A stretch of 64,000 bases of DNA from Halocaridina rubra. Taxonomy: Eukaryota > Arthropoda > Malacostraca > Decapoda > Atyidae. The notes under the pieces were generated by a model that ran no database searches, was not told the origin of the DNA, and was given only the letters and a program-made list of their open reading frames with translations. This document shows, in pieces, positions 20,901 to 33,667 of the stretch. The stretch spans positions 1-64,000 of the forward strand of contig JAXCGZ010002267.1 in the NCBI GenBank assembly GCA_037179515.1. Reading direction: 5' to 3'. Each line of letters begins with the position of its first letter. Position 1 is the stretch's first letter. A program made the translations under genes and the position numbers.

Positions 20901-23253
20901 CAGGAAGTAATGAGGTCCTGAGCATACTCAAATGGACTGTGGTGCAGAGCAAAGGTGAATTTCTTCTTGACAGCCTTCCTTATAAGATGCCACATAGTCC
21001 CAGCGCTAGTCTGATGGTTAATACTATCCATAAATTTCTGCCAATACTTCGTGTGCACGAAGGATGCATTCAAACACTTTGCTGAAACTGGAGGTGAGGG
21101 AGATAGGCTTAAATTTGTCGGTTCCAGGTTTTGGTAGAGGACTAATAGTACTTCTGGTCCAGGCAGAGGGCACATGCCCCAAGCAAAAGCAAAGATTGAA
21201 GAGCTGCAGTAGGGGGTTACTGGGAACTTTCTGAAGAAGACGGAGAACTTGATATGTAAGACCATCCTCCCCAGGGGCAGTAGCCATAATCCTAGCAAGA
21301 GCACGTCGTAGTTCATCCTCTGTGAATAGGATATCATCCTCCTCATCTGTCTGTAGTACTGCACACATCAGGCGGAGGCTACGAATACTGAGGCGGGTGG
21401 AGAGTGCTTCTTGAACGTTCCCAGGAAGGTTGAAAGCTTGTGACTGCGCTGACCAGGAAGTAATGAGGTCCTGAGCATACTCAAATGGACTGTGGTGCAG
21501 AGCAAAGGTGAATTTCTTCTTGACAGCCTTCCTTATAAGATGCCACATAGTCCCAGCGCTAGTCTGATGGTTAATACTATCCATAAATTTCTGCCAATAC
21601 TTCGTGTGCACGAAGGATGCATTCAAACACTTTGCTGAAACTGGAGGTGAGGGAGATAGGCTTAAATTTGTCGGTTCCAGGTTTTGGTAGAGGACTAATA
21701 GTACTTCTGGTCCAGGCAGAGGGCACATGCCCCAAGCAAAAGCAAAGATTGAAGAGCTGCAGTAGGGGGTTACTGGGAACTTTCTGAAGAAGACGGAGAA
21801 CTTGATATGTAAGACCATCCTCCCCAGGGGCAGTAGCCATAATCCTAGCAAGAGCACGTCGTAGTTCATCCTCTGTGAATAGGATATCATCCTCCTCATC
21901 TGTCTGTAGTACTGCACACATCAGGCGGAGGCTACGAATACTGAGGCGGGTGGAGAGTGCTTCTTGAACGTTCCCAGGAAGGTTGAAAGCTTGTGACTGC
22001 GCTGACCAGGAAGTAATGAGGTCCTGAGCATACTCAAATGGACTGTGGTGCAGAGCAAAGGTGAATTTCTTCTTGACAGCCTTCCTTATAAGATGCCACA
22101 TAGTCCCAGCGCTAGTCTGATGGTTAATACTATCCATAAATTTCTGCCAATACTTCGTGTGCACGCACTTACGCATTGCAACCAGATCATCCCTTGACAA
22201 CTGATATTGGTGCAGGTGGTCAGGCGTGGGCTGTCTTTGAAAGGAGAGTCCAGAATCCACAGCTGTCCTTTCTGCCTTGGCAATATTCTGATCCAGAGTC
22301 CAGGAATGGGCCTCAGGGCGATGCGGAACGTGTGGTCTGAGAACATAATGTGTGTTGAAGTCATGTGTAGAATTCACCAGGGAGTTGTATAAGCTGTCCA
22401 AAGAAAGAAGATCAAAAGTGGGAAGGAGGTGAGAGATAAATGAAAGATATGTGGGGCACTATTTGGGAGGGATAGAGATGCAGGTGCAGCAATGGGGGAG
22501 GGTAGCTAGAGTCTGAAATATGGAGTATTTCAGGCTAAGGGCAACATGGTCAGAAAAGAGAGAAGGGATAGAAGAGCAGGAGACATTAGGTACCACAAGG
22601 CCAGCTGTGAGAATGTGATTCATAGTACCCCCACGAGCGTGTGTGGCACCACCAGTATCCCAGCACCTGAGGCGGTAGCGGCGGATGTAGTCGAGCAGAG
22701 GCTTGCCACTGTGATTGGGAGTGGAAGATGAGTCACCAAGGGCAGAATGTCTGGCGTTAAAATCCCCCATATAGATCATTCCACTGTCTGTAGGTATTGG
22801 AAGGGCTGGTAGGTTAATCACACTGGGGGCAGAGTAGACACTGCACAGTTGAAGAGTACCATTCCCGACATTGATTTCAAAGAGCTGAAAGCTCATATCA
22901 ACTTGTGCAGAAGAACCAAGGAGCGTGTGAGGTATGGAGAAATGAATGTAGGTAATGAGTCCTCTTCTGGTATAATGCACATATGAAACATACCCTGTTT
23001 GCATAGGAGCCTCCTCCCCTGTTGGAGCACCACCGGGTAAAGCCTCTTGTATGAAGATAACCCGCGGATGATGACGATAAACATAGGCTCTAAGTGCAGT
23101 GAGTTTAGGAGAGTGTCTAATTCCAAAGGCATTCCAAGAGATGGCATGATATTGTATGCAACTAGTGAATCTTATTCTTATTTTTGCAGAGGGCAGAAGT
23201 GGGTAGGGCACTGTCAGACAGAGCATGGGATGAAGAAGACCTGGGCTGTGCAT
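17967..23253 (-). pseudogene. LINE ORF2: endonuclease and reverse transcriptase, with internal tandem amplification
   Basis: Endonuclease (23253-22459): SWNAFGI, VIFIQEA, YMGDFNARHSALGD and SDHVALSL mark an APE-like nuclease that nicks the target. An in-frame TAG follows at 22459-22461. The reverse transcriptase begins downstream (APGEDGLTYQVLRLL and STISPLPKPG lie in the amplified segment) and continues after the array with FLDLKSAFDIANREI (about 18690). A one-base frameshift at about 18530 disrupts the GTPQGG-type box. Catalytic YADDICIHT follows (about 18420-18445), then YTYLGAPV. The six-fold 553-bp array (18841-22158) shifts frame at each junction because 553 is not a multiple of three. 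Confidence 0.82.
18841..22158. repeat. Six perfect-looking tandem copies of a 553-bp segment
   Basis: Copies start at 18841, 19394, 19947, 20500, 21053 and 21606. The next GTGCACG, at 22159, belongs to the right flank. Every unit begins with GTGCACGAAGGATGCATTCA and ends with TAAATTTCTGCCAATACTTC plus GT. By eye the copies are identical and their translations match residue for residue. The heptamer GTGCACG occurs at both edges of the unit. Each junction changes the reading frame, giving the same short stop-terminated extension in every copy. Confidence 0.93.
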
Positions 23254-24730
23254 CAGTCAACTTCTCAAGGTGGGAGGCAACCTTATTAAGCTTGTCAGTG
23301 AGAGTCGTGATGGTGACGATAACAACATGATGAGACTTGACCAAACTTGCGAGAGTCCTTTTCATTGTAGCTTGCTGGATGACCATACTGTTAATGCGGG
23401 CGCCTATGGTATCAAAGCAAGCTGTGAGAGCTGTACAGCGGGACTCCAGGGTAGCAACAGCCTTACGGAGAGCAATGATGTAAGCAGAGTCAGTAGGACG
23501 TAGAGAGAAAGGTGCAGCGATGGGTGGTGGCAGGGGCGGTGGAGCGCACTCAGGTGGTGTGGCACGAGACCGTCTAGCACAGCCATGTCAAACATTGACC
23601 CCAGGCATGTTGCACCAAACACACTTCCACTGCGAAGTGTCTGGCGGAGGCTGAAACGTGGATCCCGCAGTATCACAAGTAGCAGCGGCAGCAGGTGAAG
23701 CACATATACGGAGCAGGCAGGAACGTGTATCATGGCCAGCAGCACACCACGCACATCTGGTCGAAGCAGAACAATAGCGTGAGATATGGCCAATACCCCA
23801 GCATTTAAAACATCAAGGCTGCTCGTCCTTCATCCTGCGCAGTTCACAGGAAGGGATGCAAGGGAGAAAGGAAAACTCAACGACAGGTGGGGGTGGTTCA
23901 GGGAGATTCAAGGTGATGACAATACGGTTGATAGCCTCCCCGTCATTGAAGAGCCGTCGAACAATGTGCACTCCTGGTAGTTCCTTGGCAAGGGAAGGGT
24001 CAAGTGCAATAGGGTAGCGAGTAACGAGCTATGTTGGGAACTTACGGGGCCGCTCAATCGAGTCCTGAATATCACACCGTAGAGAAAGAAAATCACCACT
24101 CGTGACCCTGTCAATGATGTCCTTGCAATGCCTTGAGATATAGACAAAGCGTGATGTAACCGAAGACATCTCCACCTCAGCCAGCTCCCGAATAAAACAA
24201 AAAGTTTTGTTGACGTCAGTAAGCCAACGAAGCTTCACTTCACTGGAGGGGTTTTCTTGGAAGCCCAGCTTGACATAAGCTGCCCGGGGAGCAAAGGCTG
24301 GGGCAGCAGATGGGAGCAACGAGAGTGCAGCTGACTGGAGTGATGAAGAGTTAGCTGAAGGAGGCAACAAAGGTACAGCAGGAGGAAGAGGGCAGGGCAA
24401 GGGACTGTCAAAGGCTGCAAGTGGCACAGCATCCTAGTCTGTCTTGTGCGTTTTGGCAGCAGGCAACGTTGAGGCACTGCTGATATCAGACCCATGCTCT
24501 ATGGGGTGTTTAGAGAAGGCAGAGTTCAGAAGTTGAGGATGAGTGTGAGAGCACATAACCCCAGCTGGTGGCTGCTGATGTCTACAGGGTAGAAGAGGAG
24601 GCAAATCCCGCATATCCTGGCCATCCTCCTTACACAGGGCTATGTTGGCTTCGATATCCGCCACGGAGGATGGTCCCGAGTAGTCCATGATGTCAGGAGA
24701 GGTGGCAACACTAGCTTGGAGAGACATCAA
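23162..24730 (-). pseudogene. LINE ORF1 (nucleic-acid-binding Gag-like protein), with in-frame stops
   Basis: About 522 codons from ATG at 24730 to TAA/TAG at 23162. It has a Pro/Ser/Ala-rich N-terminus, a central domain (KLRWLTDVNKTFCFIRELAE), and then three cysteine knuckles near 23810-23590: CFKCWGIGHISRYC, CAWCAAGHDTRSC and a third starting CVWC. A C-terminal heptad-like helix (LVKSHHVVIVTITTLTDKLN) follows. In-frame stops: 24431-24436 region (TAG), 24029-24031 (TAG), 23813-23815 (TGA, just before the first knuckle) and 23588-23590 (TGA). ORF1 would coat the element RNA. ORF2 overlaps its 3' end in another frame. Confidence 0.8.
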
Positions 24731-25542
<812 letters not shown>

Positions 25543-26290
25543 ATTATTTGCATAAAGCCTAGAGGGAGATGATGAAGACCAGATGCTGAGGAGACGACCA
25601 CTAGGCTACGTCACAGTGGAGAGACTACGGCAACGAAGTAATCAGCCTCAATGAGTCAGAAAGGTGGGCAACCGTGAATGAAATATACTGGGAAGAGCAT
25701 ATGAGAGATAACTTCTGAGAGAGGACCGAGAATAAACGCAAAAGTCTATGGAGTGACATACAAAATTTCAACGACAAAATCTCCCACAATACATACATTT
25801 CAGTGGCTAATAGAGGGATGACTCTCAGCCCAGGTAAGGCATACTATAAGACGTGATTGACAGAGGATTGCCTGAGAGCTGGTGTATAAAGTGTGCCAGT
25901 GGCAACAAAGGAGAATAATAAAGGTGTAAACATAGTGGTTACTGATTGAATATTGCTGAGTGTTGTGTTGAAGTTCTCAGCACACCTAAGGATTAATTAT
26001 TGCAATGGGGTAAGTTTTTATGCCTAGAGGAGATAATGATTAAGGAGCCTCTTTAAGTACGTGTAAAGGAGGGAGAGTGAAGGACAGATTGAAGAGCATT
26101 AACGGTATAAGCAACAGCTCATGAAGCCAAGTAATTAGCCGGATTGGAGTAATGCAAAATAGCAGTGAGGAAATTGTCAGGTTATTATGTGATGGTATGT
26201 TGTAAAGGTTGATGCAGTTAGGGGATATTTATCTTTACAGTAGAAGTGAGACAAATTAGTAGGGCTCAAATTAATGTACTTGCAGAGTCT
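25543..26290 (+). other. BEL internal leader, unique part
   Basis: Noncoding sequence between the left LTR and the repeat array. No convincing primer binding site is visible directly after the LTR. GA-rich, no reading frame. Confidence 0.5.
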
Positions 26291-26299
26291 GTTCTAAAT

Positions 26300-28960
26300 G
26301 CTATCGGTTACTAGGTGTATGACGTGTTGGCTACAGTGGCTTGAATGGAGGAGGTTTTCCTTCCGCAACGTGGGAGCGGAGTTCAGATGTCCCTCCGCAG
26401 TGCTACAGTGGCAAGTAAGCTACAGTGGTTTAAACGGAGGAGGTTTTCCCTCCGCAATGTGGGAGCGGAGTTCAGGTGTCCCTCCACAGTGCTACAGTGG
26501 TAAGTAAGCTACAGTGGAAAAAACGGAGGAGGTTTTCCCTCTGCAACGTGGAAAGCGGAGGTGAGGTATCTCTCCGCGCTGCTACAGTGATGTGAACAGA
26601 GGAGGTTTTCCCTCCGCAACGTAGGAGTGGAGCTCTGGTGTCCCTCCGCAGTGCTACAGTGGTATGAACGGAGGAGATTTTCCCTTTGCAACATGGGAGC
26701 GGAGTTCAGGTGTCCCTCCACAGTGCTACAGTGGTAAGTAAGCTACAGTGGTAAGAACGGAGGAAGTTTTCCCTCCGTAATGTGGGAGCGGAGTTCAGGT
26801 GTCCCTCCGTAGTGCTATAGTGGTAAAAACGGAGGAGGTTTTCCCTCCGCAACATGGGAAGTAGAGTTGAGGTGTCTCTCCGCGCTGCAACAGTGATGTG
26901 AACAGAGGAGGTTTTCCCTCCGCAATGTGGGAGCGGAGTTCTGGTGTCCCTCCACAGTGCTACAGTGGTATGAATGGAGGAGGTTTTCCCTTTGCAACAT
27001 GGCAGTGTAGTTCAGATGTCCCTCCATAGTGCCACAGTGGTAAGTAAGCTACAGTGGTTAGAACGGAGGAGGTTTCCCTCCACAACATGGGAAGTGGAGT
27101 TGAGGTATCACTTCATGCTGCTACAGTGCTGTGAACAGAGGAGGTTTTCCTTCTGCAATGTGGGAGCGGAGTTCTGGTGTCCCTCTGCAGTGCTACAGCA
27201 GTATGAACAGAGGAGGTTTTCCTTCCGCAATGTGGGAGCGGAGTTCAGGTGTCCCTCCGCAGTGCTACAGTGGTAAGTAAGCTACTGTGGTTTGAACGGA
27301 GGAGGTTTTCCCTCCGCAATGTGGGAGCGGAGTTCAGATGTCCCTCCACAGTGCTACAGTGGTAAGTAAGCTACAGTGGCAAAAACGGAGGAGGTTTTCC
27401 CTCTGCAACATGGAAAGCGGAGGTGAGGTATCTCTCTGTGCTGCTACAGTGATGTGAACAGAGGAGGTTTTCCCTCCACAACGTGGGAGTGGAGCTCTGG
27501 TGTCCCTCCGCAGTGCTACAGTGGTATGAACGGAGGAGATTTTCCCTTTGCAACATGGGAGCAGAGTTCAGGTGTCCCTCCACAGTGCTACAGTGGTAAG
27601 TAAGCTACAGTGGTAAGAACGGAGGAGGTCTTCCCTCCGTAACATGGGAGCGGAGTTCAGGTGTCCCTCCGCAGTGCTATAGTGGTAAGTAAGCTACAGT
27701 GGTAAAAACGGAGGAGGTTTTCCCTCCGCAACATGGGAAGCAGAGTTGAGGTATCTCTCCGTGCTGCTACAGTGATGTGAACAGAAGAGTTTTTCCCTCC
27801 TCAATGTGGGAGTGGAGTTCTGGTGTCCCTCCACCTAGCTACAGTGGTATGAATGGAGGAGGTTTTCCCTTTGCAACATGGGAGTGGAGTTCAGATGTCC
27901 CTCCATAGTGCTACAGTGGTAAGTAAGCTACAGTGGTAAGAACGGAGGAGGTTACCCTCCTCAACGTGGGAAGCGGAGTTGAGGTATCCCTCCGTGCTGC
28001 TACAGTGGTGTGAACGGAGAAGGTTTTCCCTCTGCAATGTGGGAGCAGAGTTATGGTGTCCCTCCACAGTGCTACAGCAGTATGAACGGAGGAGGTTTCT
28101 CCTCCGTAACGTGGGAGCGGAGTTCAGTTGTCCCTCCGCAGTGCTACAGAGGTAAGTAAACTACAGTGGTAAGTAAGCTACAGTGGTAAGAATGGAGGAG
28201 GTTTTTCCTCTGCAACGTGGGGAGCAGAGTTGATGTATCCCCCAGTGCTGCTGCAGTAGTGTGAGGTTTACCCTCTGCAACTTGGAAGTGGAGCTCTGGT
28301 GTTCCTCCGCAGTGCTACAGTGGTATGAATGGAGGAGGTTTTCCTCTGCAATGTGGGAGCGGAGTTCAGTTGTCCCTCCGCAGTGCTACAGTGGTAAGTA
28401 AGATACAGTGGTAAGAGCTGCAGTGGTAAGTAAACTTCAGTGGTAAAAATGGAGGAGATTTTCCCTCCACAACATGGGAGGTGGAGTTGAGGTATCCCTC
28501 CGCACTGCTACAGTGGTAAGTTAACTACAGTGGTATGAATGGAGGAGGTTTTTCCTCCGCAACATGGGGAGCGGAGTTGAGGTATCCCTCCCCAGTGCTA
28601 CAGTGGTAAGTACGGAGGAGGTTTTCCCTCTGCAACGTGGGAAGCAGAGTGGAGGTATCCCTCTGGAATGCTACGGTGGTAAGTTAGCTACAATCCATCC
28701 ACCTTGCTACAGTGGTATGCTAGCTACAGTGGTATGAATGGAAGAGGTTTTCCCTCTGCAATGTGGGAAGCGGAGTTGAGGTATTCCTCTGCATGGCTAC
28801 AGTGGTAAGTATGGAGGAGGTTTTCCCTCCGCAACGTGGGAAGCGGAGTTGAGGTACCCCTCCGCAGTGCTGCAGTGATTTGAATGGAGGAGGTTGTTTC
28901 CATCCACAATGTGGGAAGCAAAGTTGAGGTGTCCCTCCGCAATGCAGGACCTGTTGAATA
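26300..28960. repeat. Hairpin-rich minisatellite array in the BEL leader
   Basis: About 30 imperfect units of roughly 75-100 bp. Each contains CGGAGGAGGTTTTCCCTCCG (stem CGGAGG/CCTCCG) and a second inverted pair GCGGAG...CTCCGC, joined by 'gctacagtggtaagtaagctacagtgg'. A higher-order period of about 862 bp is visible: the pattern at 26428 recurs at about 27290, and 26509-26721 recurs at 27371-27583. Units decay towards 28960. Short open frames on both strands are by-products of the repeat. Confidence 0.88.
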
Positions 28961-29276
28961 ACCAAAGCGGAGTTGAAATTACCTATCTGCAATGGTGAAA
29001 ACGGAGTTAAGGTTATCCATCCGCAGCATTTGGAAACGGATTTGAGGTTATCCCCCTGCAGCTTTGGCTTAATACGACTGAGGAAAGACGCATATCGCTT
29101 ACCTGAATAAGAAATGAAAGCAAACGATAATGATAGGGAACTGAATATAGGAAAGTGAAGCCCTAGGATGCGTACGACAACTGAAGGCGAGAAGCAAGAT
29201 GCCAAGATAATTACAAGAACAGATATGGAGACACAATGAACTGCACGGAGAACTGACAGGCAAGGCACAGGAGCCA

Positions 29277-30420
29277 ATGAAGAAACTACTGACAGCAACA
29301 AAGGCAGCCCTGATGACCAGTGTCTTGGAGTGCATCAAGGAATCCATCAGAGGCATAGTTGAACAGATAATGCAGGAGCAGTGGAACAATAATGAGTGGC
29401 TACTAAGGAAGGAGTGGGAGCACGGAATAGAACTGGTGGAAGAAGACCCGAGGGGGACAATGAGCTATGCGAGCATGAGCAAATGGGGAAAGGCAGACGG
29501 TGAAGGGAACCACGAGGGAGAGGATCAAAAGGGCAAGAAAGAGCAAGAGAGGGAGAAGCAACAAACAGATGAAAAAGCCAGCAGACAAGCGATTCCGGTA
29601 CACTCGTGGCTAGTGGAACCCACAGGAGCTGCCCAATTGCGAGCAGGACCAGTGATGAACAGCCAAGGGAATGCTCTTTGGCTCGACGGACCGCAGGTGC
29701 AGTTGATGGAGGTGTGGGAAGGATTGATACGGGAGGCAAGGACTGATCGAGACACTGAAATCACACTGATCAAGGATGCCAGGGGTCAATTGCTTGTGGA
29801 TATGTTATGTGAGTTTGGAGTGATGTCCCAAATGAGAGAGAATAATACAGGAAGCCCCTGTGGAGCAACAGATCTCATAATGTACATCGCAGACCAGATG
29901 GGCAGTATTCGAACATGGGATACGTGAGCAAGAATTGACATCGGTCATGGGTGTCCAAGGGAAGCCAGAAGCAATCGAGATGGGCCAAAGCGCGAGAAGG
30001 CAAAGGAAGGGGAAACAGGGTCTGAACTATGTCAATTGTGTCATGACAGACATTCACTCAAGGTTTGCCGGAGCTTTGGAAGGCTAGGGAAGTAAGGAGC
30101 ATCTGAGGGCGGCTGCAAAGTTTCGGGTGTGCTTTGGCTGCCTAAAGAAGAGCACGGAGTCACCACGTGCCGAGAAAGGAAGCCATGTGAAGTATGCGAG
30201 AATGATTCAAAAGCAAATATCCTGCAAACCGATTATGAAAGTTGGTCGAAGGGGAGGACTAGTGAATGAGACAACTGAAGGGACCAGCGACCATCAAGCC
30301 GAGAAGGAGACATATGGTGTGAGCAAGGACGAGAAGGCCATGATCAAGAGAGATGATGACGGTCAGAACAAAGAGGTGACACGCATCAGAAGAGAAGCTC
30401 AGAGCCACTAACTATGCCGG
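29277..30420 (+). pseudogene. BEL/Pao gag, frameshifted
   Basis: 217 codons are open from ATG 29277. The first half is charged and helical (EQIMQEQWNNNEWLLRKEWE, then a Lys/Glu-rich stretch at about residue 75-100), and the second half is a capsid-like segment. After the stop at 29925, zinc-finger sequence appears at about 30029-30070 (CQLCHDRHSLKVC, CX2CX3HX4C) and 30125-30200 (VCFGCLKK, with a paired C-x2-C in another frame). This arrangement is typical of BEL/Pao Gag. At least two frame changes separate the parts, so the protein is broken. Confidence 0.7.
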
Positions 30421-30460
30421 ACGGTTCAAGGAATGACATTAGGAATAGGGGACAGTTACC

Positions 30461-30940
30461 TTGCTCATAGAGGAGGTATACGTCGTCAGGACGAGAGACA
30501 TGAACGTCACACAGAAGGGGTGGGTCAAAACACTAGTCCTTCTGGACTGTGGGAGTGACTGTACATTTTGCTCACGCAGGCTGGTAGACAAGACCAGAAA
30601 CCCCGGAGTACCGATACAGGTGAAAGTTAACACCATTGACCACGCACGGCAGTGGGACACGCTAATGGTGGATCTGTGGATAATAGCAACAAAGGCTAGA
30701 TGCCCGAAAGAGCTGAGGCTCCACCAAGTCATAGTGGTCACCATCCTGCCAAGGGGAACAACTGATTGCATCACCAGAAGGGAAGAGATCTGCCTATGGA
30801 AGCACCTGGCCTCCTTAAGGGGATCATACGTGATCAGCAAGGAGAACGCCGAGGTGGAAATCCTCATAGGCCTTGACCATCCGCGGGCCATGCTCCTACT
30901 CGAAGTCAGTGGGAGTGTGATGGGGAACCCTTCGCGTTGA
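30461..30940 (+). pseudogene. BEL/Pao aspartic protease
   Basis: A 159-codon open stretch with the retropepsin motif VLLDCGSDCTFCS near residue 28, where DSGS is the usual form, so the serine/threonine of the active triad is cysteine. Downstream ILIGLDHPRAML (residues about 134-145) matches the second conserved block of BEL/Pao proteases. The enzyme would process the polyprotein. There is no link in frame to gag or to the reverse transcriptase. Confidence 0.7.
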
Positions 30941-31033
30941 GGACAGCTCAAGGCTGGATGGTACAGGGAGCCTTGCTGCCCAGGGACACAACGGAAATGG
31001 CGACGAGCCTCACTACCATAGCCGAGCTGCGAT

Positions 31034-32114
31034 GATCAACAAGTGGCAATGAGTCTTTGGAGTAACGGGTACAACGGTTCTGGGAACTGTACAAGCCCAC
31101 AGCAAAGGAGGCTCAGGAGGGAGAGGGGCTGTCGCCGTTGGACCAGTATGTCTTGTTTTGAGCCTGTGGGACAGTCATGTAAGCAGGAGCAGAAATCACT
31201 ACGTACTGCTGATCCCATTCAAGCAGTCATCGTAGCCTCAGGTCAACAATTGAAGATCAGCTCGTCACAGACTGGTGTCACTAAAGAATGGCTCAGGAAG
31301 GATAGGGTGTTGGGAAACGCCTACAAGGCGGAAATTAAAAATTCTTGACTGCGGGGTAAGCAGAACAAGTGCCAGATCAAGACCTCCTACTTGGTGAGCA
31401 GTGGATCTGGTGCCTGCCTCATCATCCAGTACTGAACCCCAGCACACCAGGGAAGGTGTACATTGTTTTTGACTGCGCTGCGACTCATCAAGGCGTGTCT
31501 TTGAACTCACAAGTACTACAAGGGCTAGACTTCAACAATTAGCTCATGGGATTCTTCCTCAGTTTCAACAGGGCATAGTGGCAGTGACGGCAGACATAAA
31601 GGCCATATTCTATCAGGTGAAAGTAGTGGAGAATGAAAGGGATGCCTTACGTTTATAATGGAGGAAGGACGATCGAGAACAAACTCCCATCGAAGTGTTC
31701 TGGATGACAGTACATGTGTTTGGGGGTGTGTGGAGCCCAGCCTGTGCGGCTTACACCCTACGTCAAACGTTTAGAGAGTACGGATGGTCCTACAATGATG
31801 CGGTGAGGGACACCGCTAAGAATTTCTTTGTCAATGACCTTCTGCATTCCATAGACGACGCGGACCAGGCAGCGGCCATAACCACACAGTTGATGAGCCT
31901 AATGAGTAAAGGAGGATTTTGCCTTGCGAAATGGTCAAGCAACATGCCAGATGTGCTGAAAGTGATACAGAAGAAGGAGCTTCGTGAGTGCGGGACAAGG
32001 TCTGAAATACTAACTGCTGCACAACCGGAAGGAAGGGCACTGATAGTGATATGGGACCAGGTGAAGGACGAGTTTGCAGTACGAATGAGGCTTAAAGATT
32101 GCGAGTTCACTTGA
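31034..32114 (+). pseudogene. BEL/Pao reverse transcriptase, degraded
   Basis: Pieces lie in several frames: an N-terminal FWELYKPTAKEA-like block near 31075-31105, then at about 31575-31660 TADIKAIFYQVKV (the first catalytic aspartate block). A 139-codon open stretch follows (31695-32114) with HVFGGVWSPACAAYTLRQT and FFVNDLLHSIDDA. The second catalytic box reads FVND where YVDD or FVDD is expected, so one of the two metal-binding aspartates is lost. Many stops lie between 31350 and 31690. Confidence 0.72.
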
Positions 32115-32345
32115 CGAAGCATAATGACAACTTTCAGTGTTGTCTACGACCCTCTCAGAATACTGGTGCCATTCATAGTCCACGCCAAGATCATCTTCCA
32201 GGAAGAGTGCCGGACTGGTAAGGGATGGGACAAACCTATCAGCAAGCATGGTCAGCGGGATTGGAAGGAATGGATGCACGATTTACAATAGTTAAGAGGG
32301 TTTGCAATACCAGACAATATTGCAATGGGGCTACGGGAGAACTTA

Positions 32346-32930
32346 AGCAAGTGGAATTACACACATTCGCTAACGCGTCCCAGTCGGCGTAAGGCCCCGC
32401 CAGCTACCTGCACTCCAGCGACATTGAGGATAGGGTAAGCGTGTCCCTAATTCTCGGTAAAACACCTTTAGCCCCTTCCAAGGGAAAGAGTATACCTAGG
32501 TTGGAGCTGTGTGCCGTCAAGCTAGCCGCTGAAGTAACCGCCATCATCGCCAATGAGCTAGTGGTCAAGTTTGACGACGTTGTGTACTGGATGGACAGTA
32601 TGCTCGTGCTGCAGCACATCTGCAATGATAGCAGGTGCTTCAAGGCCTACGTCGCTAACAGGGCAGCAGCAATACAGAGTCTGGTACCGATCCAACAATG
32701 GCATCACGTGCCCTCAGCACATAACCCAGTAGACGACGTATAGCAGGCCATTCAAGCTGCGCCATGATGGTGAGGAGCAGGTGAACCAATGGGTCGGATT
32801 TCCTAGGCTACCCAAGCAAGTCTTGACCTCCAGAAAACACTCTGCTGACAGGAGACACTGAAGAAATGGAGCTGCGATTGCCCTTATCACTATCAGCGTT
32901 GGTAGCAGAGACTCCATCATCAGCTTGTCA
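32346..32930 (+). pseudogene. BEL/Pao RNase H and connection region
   Basis: The open part 32441-32743 carries PRLELCAVKLAAEVTA, VVYWMDSMLVLQHI and VANRAAAIQSL, the standard order for BEL/Pao RNase H, ending in HVPSAHNPVDDV. A decayed first strand (FANASQSA) lies before it at 32365. The segment after 32743 holds DFLGYPSK-type connection sequence in another frame. Confidence 0.72.
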
Positions 32931-33080
32931 ACGACTCTGGATTGTTCGTCGGGTACAGGTCAGGACGCAGAAGGGGACACTGATACGAGCACCGATTCAT
33001 CTCTGCTTACTGGAGGGAGTGCACACTTCGAAGACGTAACATGCCCACGTGGGGTTTGGTTTCGGCAGCTGCTACTGCTC
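32931..33080 (+). pseudogene. BEL integrase remnant (C-terminal tail only)
   Basis: Directly after the connection region the sequence jumps to [16 protein letters not shown] and IHLCLLEG, which resembles the extreme C-terminus of BEL/Pao integrases. The HHCC and DDE parts are absent, so roughly one kilobase was deleted near 32935. A polypurine run GACGGGGGGAA precedes the right LTR at 33081-33091. Confidence 0.6.
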
Positions 33081-33091
33081 GACGGGGGGAA

Positions 33092-33667
<576 letters not shown>

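Noticed and set aside
18841..22158. CRISPR-like or satellite-gene array
   Set aside because: Units are 553 bp with no spacers, contain LINE reverse transcriptase sequence, and the genome is eukaryotic.
18521..22401. Five near-identical 297-residue proteins that look like a gene family
   Set aside because: They are the same out-of-frame translation of each 553-bp unit of the tandem array inside one LINE ORF2, not separate genes.
26298..28942. Short frames of about 70 residues repeated on both strands
   Set aside because: By-products of the hairpin-rich minisatellite. There is no start context, and codon pattern follows the repeat.
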